Below, piece by piece: positions 9,363 to 14,986 of a stretch of DNA of 14,986 nt. Source of the stretch: Collinsella sp. (GTDB lineage: Bacteria; Actinomycetota; Coriobacteriia; Coriobacteriales; Coriobacteriaceae); assembly GCA_020025115.1 (NCBI GenBank), contig JAHHSP010000019.1:1-14986 (forward strand), read 5' to 3'. Numbering within the stretch: position 1 is the first letter of the stretch; each line of letters opens with the position of its first letter. Under the pieces are notes generated by a model. It had not been told where the DNA came from and searched no databases. It saw nothing but the letters and a program-made list of their open reading frames with translations. The position numbers and the translations under genes were made by a program.

Positions 9363-9752
9363 ATGAATGATAAGGTGAAGAAGGGCTTGGCGGTTGCCTG
9401 CTTGGGCGTCGCTCTTGCCTCGGGGGGTGCAACGGCTGCTTTGGCGACCACCGCCGGTTACAGTGCCAAGCTTCCCGGCATGCAAGGGAATGTGACGATT
9501 GCCACGGGAAGGAAGTCGTCGTCATCTTCGGCTTCTGCCACAACAAAACCGACCCGGATCGAATGTGGATCTGCTTGGCAGTGGCTCGATGACACCAGTG
9601 GTCGTGCGAGTGATTCGAAGCTGACGTACGCAGGAGATACGATTAGGCTCTCGTACTACAACAAGTCCGCCCGCAGTGGAATCAGTTTACGCGCCTGTAC
9701 GGATGGCTGGAAGGATCCGAGCATCATCAACGGTTCCGTTGATTTCGGATAG
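9363..9752 (+). CDS. Small secreted protein of unknown family, first gene of the island operon
   Basis: 129 residues with a strong ribosome site (GGGAGGG at 9351-9357). The N-terminus is a classical Sec signal peptide: a basic start (KVKK), a hydrophobic core at 8-27 and a likely cleavage after A26-L27-A28. The mature part begins with a low-complexity linker containing a serine run at 52-56. A compact region at about 64-129 follows, with two cysteines (C68, C112) that could form one disulfide, several aromatics (WQW, LSYYN, DGW) and a glycine end (SVDFG). I do not recognise the family. Size, signal peptide and linked ABC genes are what one sees for exported bacteriocin-like or signalling polypeptides, and one thinks of lactococcin 972 clusters, but the residue pattern does not match that family. 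It sits alone ahead of a hairpin at 9799-9828, so it may be made in excess over the downstream genes. The secretion call is firm; any role is inference. Confidence 0.8.
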   Translation: MNDKVKKGLAVACLGVALASGGATAALATTAGYSAKLPGMQGNVTIATGRKSSSSSASATTKPTRIECGSAWQWLDDTSGRASDSKLTYAGDTIRLSYYNKSARSGISLRACTDGWKDPSIINGSVDFG

Positions 9753-9798
9753 TGCCATTCGGTTGATCGGATTCAATCTTGGGGAATGACTGTTGCTT

Positions 9799-9828
9799 GG
9801 AGGGCTTGTCACATGCGATGAGCCCTCC
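9799..9828 (+). terminator. Hairpin between the small secreted protein and the transporter genes (possible partial terminator)
   Basis: GGAGGGCT (9799-9806) pairs perfectly with AGCCCTCC (9821-9828). The stem can be extended by four more pairs, two of them G-U, to leave a 6-base loop ACATGC. The tail TCTTGTTG is only moderately T-rich, so read-through is likely. Such a hairpin would lower transcription of the membrane genes relative to the secreted protein. The ribosome site of the next gene starts just after the stem. Confidence 0.6.
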
Positions 9829-9835
9829 TCTTGTT

Positions 9836-9844
9836 GAGGAAGGA
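9836..9844 (+). promoter_or_regulatory. Ribosome binding site deciding the start of the first membrane protein
   Basis: GAGGAAGGA lies 10 bases before the GTG at 9855. The in-frame TTG codons at 9831 and 9834 have no ribosome site before them and abut the hairpin, so GTG 9855 is preferred. Confidence 0.65.
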
Positions 9845-9854
9845 CTTTCGTAGC

Positions 9855-10697
9855 GTGAACGGCATTCTCAAGCTTCAACTCAGACGACTTTTGTCCAGTA
9901 CGGGGTTCTATGCGGCGTTATTTGTTTCTATTGCCTTTGCCGTGGTGGGGTTTGTCGAGACGTGCGTTGCGTTTTGGGGGGCAGATGTTTCAGATCTCCC
10001 TCATGCTGCCAGTGCCTGGGGTTTCAATATGGAAGAGATGCGCGTGCAGAGCCTGAGGGTCTACGTGTACTTCGCGATGAGTATCCTCGCAGCGTTCCCG
10101 ATGTGCGGCTTGATAGCTCGGGATATACAATCGAATACGGTTCCCTGCATCGTAGTGCGTGGGGGTGCAAAGGCTTACATTTTGTCGAATGCCACGCTTG
10201 CTTTTCTCAGTGCGTTTTCTATTGTGCTGATAACGGGTGTGGTTTCCCAGCTGCTTGCCATCTTGGTGTTCCCCCTTCACGGTGACTTGTCGGTCAATAT
10301 CAATTTGCCTTTGTATCGGACGGGTTACGATCCTTACATCTTTCTTGATTCAATGAGGATGACACACCCGTTTATGCGTAATGTTGTCTTTATTGTCTAC
10401 ATGTCCTTATGGTCTGGTTTAATGGGGCTCATTTCATATGGTTTGACGTTTTGGAATAAGGGAAATCTGCTTTCTTCTCTTTGTGCGCCTGCCATCATGT
10501 CTTTGAGCCTATGGTATGTAATTCCTGCACTATTCCAGCACGATTACGTGCTCGTTCATTTCGCATATCTCTTTCCGTCATATCAGTCTTTGCCGTTTAG
10601 CATGGTGATGTTTGTTGCGATTCCGTTCTCTATGCTTGCTGTTTCTGTGCTTCTGATCGCTGTCCCCATCGTTACGAAGCGCGAGGTATTCATATGA
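9855..10697 (+). CDS. Six-helix membrane protein, putative ABC transporter permease
   Basis: 280 residues from the GTG at 9855. The N-terminus is short and basic (LKLQLRRLL), then about six hydrophobic segments follow: 18-40, 69-88, 110-139, 176-199, 204-227 and 247-272. A large polar, probably external, loop lies at 141-175. The arrangement, with a cytoplasmic amphipathic start, is typical of ABC-2 type permeases that work with a separate ATPase gene. I see no peptidase domain and no substrate-binding lipoprotein signal. The stop overlaps the start of the next membrane gene by 4 bases (ATGA), so the two are translationally coupled and probably form a heterodimeric channel with the ATPase at 11424. 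Sequence is A+T-richer than the flanking chromosome. The substrate is unknown; the linked secreted protein is the obvious candidate, for export or for self-protection. Confidence 0.75.
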   Translation: MNGILKLQLRRLLSSTGFYAALFVSIAFAVVGFVETCVAFWGADVSDLPHAASAWGFNMEEMRVQSLRVYVYFAMSILAAFPMCGLIARDIQSNTVPCIVVRGGAKAYILSNATLAFLSAFSIVLITGVVSQLLAILVFPLHGDLSVNINLPLYRTGYDPYIFLDSMRMTHPFMRNVVFIVYMSLWSGLMGLISYGLTFWNKGNLLSSLCAPAIMSLSLWYVIPALFQHDYVLVHFAYLFPSYQSLPFSMVMFVAIPFSMLAVSVLLIAVPIVTKREVFI

Positions 10698-11410
10698 AAC
10701 TAATCGCACATATTATTAAGGGAAGTGCGGGACCTGCTGTCTTCCTGTTTGTTTTTGTGTCGATTGCCCGTTTTGTCGAGTGGTGCGCTCTCGGTCCGGA
10801 GATGTTTTATGGGGCAAATTTCTACGAAGCATATTCGTTGTTCAATACGACGAGCTTTACGGCGTTTGTGTTGTGTCCCATTTATTTGGTTCTTCTGCAG
10901 AAGTTGTATCTCTCCGCGTTCGATTGTCTCATCGTTGTGAGGCACGGCACTCGTTTGCGTCTTATGTGCTCTGCATGCGGCCTCATCCTGTCCTTCTCCC
11001 TTCTTTTTTCTGTTGAGGTTGATATCCCTTCGGTGTTGGGTCTTGCTCTTATCGGTGTGCCGTCATTTGACATGTTGTACGTGTTCCTATCGGTTATCGC
11101 ACATGCGGTGTTCTTTTCCGCGTGCGCGTTGGTGTTTTTGTCTGTGAAGCTTCTCAATACCCCACAGTTCTTTACGTATCTCGCCGTTTTGTTGCTAGGG
11201 GTCTGGGATTTTATGGCGGCGGGTGTGCCGGGTGGCGGCGTGCCGTGCTTTGCTTGGTCGAGAACATATTTACCGTTTTCGCTCGATCCATTGGGGGTCG
11301 TTATTCAGCTGGTTCCGCTATTCGTTTTGACCGCATGCGCCGCCGTCTCTCTATTATTCTCAATCCAATCGGCTGATTTCGTATTAACGGGCAGCAGTGA
11401 CATTATTTAG
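10694..11410 (+). CDS. Second six-helix membrane protein, putative ABC permease partner
   Basis: 238 residues starting at an ATG that overlaps the previous stop. GAGG at 10683-10686 is a suitable ribosome site. Hydrophobic segments lie near 13-33, 52-73, 90-109, 127-151, 159-178 and 200-224. A basic cytoplasmic loop (RHGTRLRL, 83-90) sits between helices 2 and 3. The protein is shorter than its neighbour and not obviously similar to it in sequence. The two together, with one ATPase gene just behind, fit a split ABC-2 exporter. The gene ends 13 bases before the ATPase. No enzymatic motif is visible. An immunity-type membrane protein is the main alternative. Confidence 0.72.
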   Translation: MKLIAHIIKGSAGPAVFLFVFVSIARFVEWCALGPEMFYGANFYEAYSLFNTTSFTAFVLCPIYLVLLQKLYLSAFDCLIVVRHGTRLRLMCSACGLILSFSLLFSVEVDIPSVLGLALIGVPSFDMLYVFLSVIAHAVFFSACALVFLSVKLLNTPQFFTYLAVLLLGVWDFMAAGVPGGGVPCFAWSRTYLPFSLDPLGVVIQLVPLFVLTACAAVSLLFSIQSADFVLTGSSDII

Positions 11411-11423
11411 ATCGGAGATTTAG

Positions 11424-12080
11424 ATGGTCTCGTCGGATACGGTGTATGTGAAAAACGTAAGTAAGGAGATGTCCAAGCGCTTGGTCTTGGATGACGTTAC
11501 GGTGACGTTTGGGCCTGGAAAGATCTATGGACTATCTGGTCCAAACGGGTCCGGAAAGACGATGCTTCTTAGAGCTATTGCTGGACTCATTCATCCCGAT
11601 CGGGGGGAGGTCATCGTATTCGGTGACCGAATCGGCAGAGATATCTCATTCCCCTCTAAAATGGGCCTTACTCTTGGCGCAATGGGGTTGTTTGCCGACA
11701 AGACCGGTTTGGACAATCTGCGTCTCCTTGCTTCTGTCCGTGGACTTATTACTGATGTGGAAATTAGAGATTCCATGGTGCGGGTTGGGCTCGACCCGGA
11801 TGATAGACGCTTGTATGGAAGTTATAGCTTGGGCATGAAGCAGCGGCTCTGTATCGCCCAGGCAATTATGGAGCGTCCGAAACTTATATTGCTTGATGAG
11901 CCGACGAACGCGCTCGATTTCGATGGTAAGAATCTAGTGCGCCGGCTTGTGAGGCGGGAACGAGATCGCGGTGCAACGATTATCGTTGCGTCACACGATA
12001 AGGAAGATCTTGATTACCTTTGTGAAGCCAAGTATTTCATGTATGACGGGCGCCTGAGCGGGGACGGGCGAGATGACTAA
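11424..12080 (+). CDS. ABC transporter ATP-binding protein
   Basis: 218 residues, a single nucleotide-binding domain. Visible motifs are Walker A GPNGSGKT (39-46), a signature-like YSLGMKQR (134-141), Walker B LILLDEP (154-160) with D158 and catalytic E159, a D-loop region NALD (162-165) and the switch histidine H191. It would drive the two membrane proteins before it. Two departures from standard: the signature reads SLGMK instead of LSGGQ, and the Q-loop position appears to be occupied by glycine (G85) in MGLTLGAMGLF. In peptide-resistance ABC proteins of the BcrA kind this place is often glutamate, and the surrounding pattern (GLF..KTGLDNLRLL) resembles that kind most. GGAG at 11414-11417 is the ribosome site. 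It overlaps the next gene by 8 bases. The family call is secure; the transported molecule is not known. Confidence 0.93.
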   Translation: MVSSDTVYVKNVSKEMSKRLVLDDVTVTFGPGKIYGLSGPNGSGKTMLLRAIAGLIHPDRGEVIVFGDRIGRDISFPSKMGLTLGAMGLFADKTGLDNLRLLASVRGLITDVEIRDSMVRVGLDPDDRRLYGSYSLGMKQRLCIAQAIMERPKLILLDEPTNALDFDGKNLVRRLVRRERDRGATIIVASHDKEDLDYLCEAKYFMYDGRLSGDGRDD

Positions 12081-12750
12081 TGCTAAGAAGGCTCTGCTGG
12101 GGGCATCGACAGTCATCCTATTGATTGTTTGCGTTGCTAGCTCATTCCTTGCTAGGGGCAGTTTTTCCGATGTGAATGAGGCCGGAATCGACAAACTCGC
12201 GTATCTTTCATCCCCTTTGAGTTCTTATGAGTTCTCTGAAGATAAGGATGCCGTTGCGTATGTCAATGAGCAGTTTGAGTCCGCCGACCTTATTGTCGCC
12301 TGTTCATATACGGGTACAAGGAGGTATTCGCGGCACGCGTTTGTCTCGGAGGTGGAGGTTAATCGAGTTTTGAAGGGAAGCCTTGCGAGCGATTCTTGTG
12401 TTGCGGAGGTTATCGAGCCCGTTACGGTTGTTCGTGACGATGAACTGGGCATCTGTCTTGCACCCGATGCCACGTACATATACGGAGCGCCCATGATGGT
12501 TGAAGGTGGCTCTTACATGCTTTTCCTTAGGGCTTGCAAGGGTGATGGCGCGGCAACAAGGTACACATTTGTCGACTCGCCGTTTTCAATGATCCGCCTG
12601 GACGGCGATCCGTGTACACAGGGAATGGACGAACGCTATCTGGCAAAAGATGAGTTGAAGACGTGCTCGATTATTGTCGACGGTGAACAAACCGGCGCTG
12701 TGTACGCTGCGGCTGTTGAGGAGATTTTGAATCGCGTATCAAAGGAATAG
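12073..12750 (+). CDS. Exported or membrane-anchored protein of unknown function, last gene of the island operon
   Basis: 225 residues, starting inside the 3' end of the ATPase gene, which implies translational coupling. A basic start (NAKK) and one hydrophobic segment at 8-27 form a signal peptide or anchor. No lipobox is present, because the residue before C20 is valine. The outer part has six cysteines (C77, C109, C128, C155, C181, C198) and a beta-rich pattern: SADLIVACSYTG (70-81), VSEVEVNRVLKGS (91-103), VEGGSYMLFLRA (143-154) and FSMIRLDGD (171-179). This order of an 'ADLIV' strand, a 'V.EVLKG' strand and a 'GG.Y.LFL' strand recurs in small secreted Gram-positive proteins, as I recall, but I can name no function. 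In this operon it may be an extracytoplasmic partner or an immunity protein. No clear terminator follows. Confidence 0.72.
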   Translation: MTNAKKALLGASTVILLIVCVASSFLARGSFSDVNEAGIDKLAYLSSPLSSYEFSEDKDAVAYVNEQFESADLIVACSYTGTRRYSRHAFVSEVEVNRVLKGSLASDSCVAEVIEPVTVVRDDELGICLAPDATYIYGAPMMVEGGSYMLFLRACKGDGAATRYTFVDSPFSMIRLDGDPCTQGMDERYLAKDELKTCSIIVDGEQTGAVYAAAVEEILNRVSKE

Positions 12751-12918
12751 TTGCCTTGAAAGTTGACGGGGGCGTGACTAATCACAAATCGGGAGAAACG
12801 AGAAGCTGCATACTGGCTGTCTCACCAGGCGGTTTAATGACGTGTGATGCTCCGCTCATATTTACTGTAACAGGGCATGTCCCGTTGTGGGTGGGATAAA
12901 TCGCGAAAGAGTGTTTCG

Positions 12919-12947
12919 TGCAAGACGCGCGTTCATTCGGGCATACT
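12919..12947 (+). promoter_or_regulatory. Possible promoter of the superoxide reductase gene
   Basis: CATACT at 12942-12947 is a fair -10 box, with a weak -35 candidate (TGCAAG, 12919-12924) 17 bases before it. The start codon is 45 bases downstream of the -10. Just upstream lie two small inverted repeats, TTACTGTAA (12862-12870) and a hairpin at 12902-12920, which could be control sites. Confidence 0.3.
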
Positions 12948-12992
12948 AGGGAATGGTTGCATCTGCAGCGAAGTCTGAAAGGATTGATTTAT

Positions 12993-13358
12993 ATGGCAAC
13001 GTTTTTCAAGAATGATGAGACGGCTAAGTTCCTCGCCGCCGTCGACGCCGACATGGTCGCCCCGGCCGGCTACACCGAGGTTGCCGCCAACTCCGTGGAC
13101 GCCGCGGTCGAGAAGCACGTTCCGTCCATCGAGCTCCAGCGTGAGGGCCATGTTCTGAACGTTACCGTCGGCGAAGTCGAGCATCCCATGGAGGACGCGC
13201 ACTACATCGAGTGGATCGCGCTCGAGGCCGCCGGTCGCCTGGAGATCCATTACCTCAAGCCCGGTCAGGCCCCGACCACGTTCTTCGCGGGCGGCGTGAA
13301 GACCGGTATCGTCTACGCATACTGCAACCTCCATGGCCTGTGGAAGGCGGAGTTCTAA
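12993..13358 (+). CDS. Superoxide reductase (neelaredoxin/desulfoferrodoxin family, class III-like)
   Basis: 121 residues. The enzyme reduces superoxide to hydrogen peroxide in the cytoplasm of anaerobes and receives electrons from rubredoxin-type donors. The Fe(His)4Cys centre is complete: H42 in EKHVP, H64 and H70 in HPMEDAHYIEW, C111 and H114 in CNLHGLW; E40 and K41 form the active-site loop. The first 35 residues occupy the place of the desulforedoxin domain of desulfoferrodoxin but contain no cysteine, so the second iron centre is absent. C111 is the only cysteine. This matches the class III type known from Treponema pallidum. The ATG at 12993 is preferred, with GAAAGGA 9 bases upstream (12977-12983). 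A frame extension back to 12918 has no ribosome site and no family match. Base composition returns here to the GC-rich chromosomal style. It is a single-gene unit ended by the hairpin at 13411-13446. Confidence 0.93.
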   Translation: MATFFKNDETAKFLAAVDADMVAPAGYTEVAANSVDAAVEKHVPSIELQREGHVLNVTVGEVEHPMEDAHYIEWIALEAAGRLEIHYLKPGQAPTTFFAGGVKTGIVYAYCNLHGLWKAEF

Positions 13359-13410
13359 GATCCCGCCAAGGGCCGTGCGGCCCGCGCCTTGTGGTGCGAA
13401 CGTATCTACG

Positions 13411-13454
13411 CGGGTGGCGAGGGGCGTAACGGCTCCTCGCCACCCGTTATTTGC
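13411..13454 (+). terminator. Rho-independent terminator after the superoxide reductase gene
   Basis: CGGGTGGCGAGG (13411-13422) and CCTCGCCACCCG (13435-13446) form a perfect 12-bp stem that can extend inward by three pairs (one G-U). TTATTTGC follows as a short T-rich tail. A smaller GGGCC/GGCCC hairpin (13370-13383) lies between the stop codon and this structure. Confidence 0.88.
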
Positions 13455-13516
13455 ATCATCTCCCGACGTGACGCCGTCGTATGGTGCAATGTGAGCAAGA
13501 AAGGTTGACCCCACCG

Positions 13517-14986
13517 ATGAGAATCGCCCTGGCCCAGATCGGCGCCCGCCTTGGAGATTTCGACGGCATCTGCTCGCGAATCGAGCAACAGGTGCGCCTG
13601 GCACAAGATGCCGGGGCCGACCTTTTGTGCGTTCCCGCGCCTTTGATGTGCGGTGTCACGCCGGGAGCGTTGGTTGATTACCCAAACTACGAACACGACC
13701 TGCTGAAGGCCCTCGGCCACCTCGCGTCAGCCTGCGATGCGGCCGGCGTGGCCTGCATCGTCCCGGCTGTGCTCTCCCTGGACGTGGGTCAGCTGTTCGA
13801 GGCGTTTTTGCTGCGCCGCGGACGAGTGGTGCCGCTGCGTCTGACCATGATCAGGCATCAGGAGGGCGTCCCCGTCTCGCCGTGGTCCCCGCCGGTGTTC
13901 GACATCGCGGGCACGCTCATCGCGTTGACGTTCGACGCCCGCCGGGACCTCACGTCCCTCCCCGGTGGCTGCGACCTGCTGCTGCATTTCCCCGTCAACG
14001 GGTTGGATGTGACGGATCGCGATTCGGCGGCGTCCGCTGCGCTTTCGACGGGGCAGATGGCGGAGCAGGTCGCTCGCGCGGGGGTTTGGATGGCGTGCAT
14101 GGCCCCCATCGGCGGTTATGACGATGCGGTCTATACGGGCGGCTCCTATGTGCTGGACGATGGGGGGCGCGTCGTCGCCCTCGCCCCGTGTTTCGAGGAG
14201 GCCCTGCTGGTGCAAGATGTGGTGCGCGGGGTTCCTTGCGAGGCGATCGAGGATCGGAAGATACCGCGCTTCGACCGTGGGACCTGGATGTGGAACGGGC
14301 TGCGCCTGCATCTGCGAGACTCGGTCGCAGCGCAAGGTGCCGGACGGGTGCTCGTTGCCTTGGACGGTGGTCTGGCGAGCAGCCTGCTCGCATGCTTGGC
14401 CGTGGACGCGCTGGGGCCTCGGTCCGTCATCGCGCTGCATGTCGAGCATGACGGTGCGTCCACCGGCGCTGCCCAGGGGCTTCGCGCCCTGCACTCCCGC
14501 ATTGCACGGGAGGTGGCCTCCCGCCTTCACGTTCGCATGGTCGAACGCGTCGCCCCTGATATGCGCTCGCTGCTGGATGGCGATGAGCCCGGCAGCCCTG
14601 GAATCTCCGCTCCGGACGCACAGGCGCGTATCTGCGCCCTGATGATGGAGGATGTCGCGCAGATCGAGCATGCGCTGCCGCTCAGCGCCCTCACCAAGAC
14701 CGATTACGCGTTGCGTCCGAGGGCCGGCGCACGTGCGAATGTGGCGACGCTCGCGCCCTTCGGCGATGTGTACCTCACGTCATTGGAGTGGATCGCCCGT
14801 GCGCGCAATAGCGCCTCCGCGGTCCTTCCCGAGGAATTGCTCGGCCTCGACGCCGTCGCTGGTGATATGGCCGCTGTCCTACGGGATGCGGTGCGTCAGC
14901 TCGATGCCGACGGCGACATCGTCGATCGGGCGCTGTCCTCGCTGCTCGCGCTCGACCCGTCCCAGGTCGACGGCGTTCTCGAGGCA
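13517..14986 (+). CDS. NadE-family protein (glutamine-dependent NAD+ synthetase homologue), catalytic residues degenerate; 3' end outside window
   Basis: 490 codons are open to the window edge. The N-terminal nitrilase-like glutaminase domain is recognisable from MRIALAQIGARLGDFDG (1-17) and from IGGYDDAVYTGGSYVLDDGG (198-217), which matches the NadE 'GGQDELVFDGGS' block. The C-terminal synthetase domain follows from about 250, with LGP and ARARN blocks in the right order. The active residues look lost. The glutaminase Glu (PELxLxGY) is A41 in PAPLMCG; the lysine (KxxLPNYGVFDE) block is replaced by LTMIRHQEG (109-117); the catalytic Cys (ICED) is F139 or a neighbour in LTFDAR. The synthetase P-loop SGGIDS reads DGGLAS (283-288), and the GNKSE block reads TKTDY (393-397). 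The frame has no stop or shift and keeps GC-rich coding bias, so it is maintained, not a decaying pseudogene. AAAGG at 13500-13504 is the likely ribosome site. The fold is confident; NAD+ synthesis is doubtful, and a regulatory or binding role is inference. Confidence 0.8.
   Translation, partial: MRIALAQIGARLGDFDGICSRIEQQVRLAQDAGADLLCVPAPLMCGVTPGALVDYPNYEHDLLKALGHLASACDAAGVACIVPAVLSLDVGQLFEAFLLRRGRVVPLRLTMIRHQEGVPVSPWSPPVFDIAGTLIALTFDARRDLTSLPGGCDLLLHFPVNGLDVTDRDSAASAALSTGQMAEQVARAGVWMACMAPIGGYDDAVYTGGSYVLDDGGRVVALAPCFEEALLVQDVVRGVPCEAIEDRKIPRFDRGTWMWNGLRLHLRDSVAAQGAGRVLVALDGGLASSLLACLAVDALGPRSVIALHVEHDGASTGAAQGLRALHSRIAREVASRLHVRMVERVAPDMRSLLDGDEPGSPGISAPDAQARICALMMEDVAQIEHALPLSALTKTDYALRPRAGARANVATLAPFGDVYLTSLEWIARARNSASAVLPEELLGLDAVAGDMAAVLRDAVRQLDADGDIVDRALSSLLALDPSQVDGVLEA

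Noticed and set aside
9363..9752. Assignment of the small secreted protein to the lactococcin 972 family
   Set aside because: Gene order is suggestive, but the protein lacks the tryptophan/glycine start and the spaced histidine and tyrosine pattern of that family, and its two-cysteine body differs.
12073..12160. Lipoprotein signal in the last island gene
   Set aside because: The hydrophobic stretch contains C20, but the preceding residues LIV do not fit a lipobox, which needs a small residue just before the cysteine.
12918..12992. An upstream start (GTG at 12918) for the superoxide reductase
   Set aside because: The extra 25 residues match nothing in the family, would overlap the likely promoter, and have no ribosome site, whereas ATG 12993 has GAAAGGA at good distance.
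13727..14671. A 314-codon minus-strand frame opposite the NadE-like gene
   Set aside because: The plus frame has clear NadE family blocks and runs open to the edge. The antisense product is low in hydrophobic order and has no motif.

Overview
The window is a GC-rich bacterial chromosome segment carrying an anaerobe-type superoxide reductase, an AddAB recombination nuclease and a PHP-type DnaE. Gene content and style suggest a gut-type member of the Coriobacteriia (Collinsella-like). This taxonomic guess is inference; no rRNA or other marker gene is present to confirm it.

Layout, all genes on the + strand: (1) 1-5014, the 3' part of addB followed 3 bases later by complete addA, a two-gene unit for double-strand-break end processing. 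(2) 5015-5355, an intergenic stretch holding a striking nested palindrome just ahead of dnaE. (3) 5356-9159, complete dnaE, the replicative polymerase alpha subunit with an intact PHP domain. (4) 9160-12992, a visibly more A+T-rich stretch that looks like an accessory island. It holds a small exported protein (9363-9752), a hairpin, two six-helix membrane proteins (9855-10697, 10694-11410), an ABC ATPase (11424-12080) and an exported or membrane-anchored cysteine-containing protein (12073-12750). Their overlaps and short gaps suggest one operon. (5) 12993-13358, a one-domain superoxide reductase closed by a strong terminator. (6) 13517 to the window end, a full-length-style NadE family protein that appears to have lost the catalytic residues of both its glutaminase and its synthetase domains.

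The two most unusual items are the island operon, which may make and export, or give immunity to, a small secreted polypeptide of no family I recognise, and the NadE-like apparent pseudoenzyme. Smaller oddities are an AddB without the usual C-terminal iron-sulfur cysteine triad, an ABC ATPase with an altered Q-loop and signature, and the 17-bp-arm palindrome upstream of dnaE.
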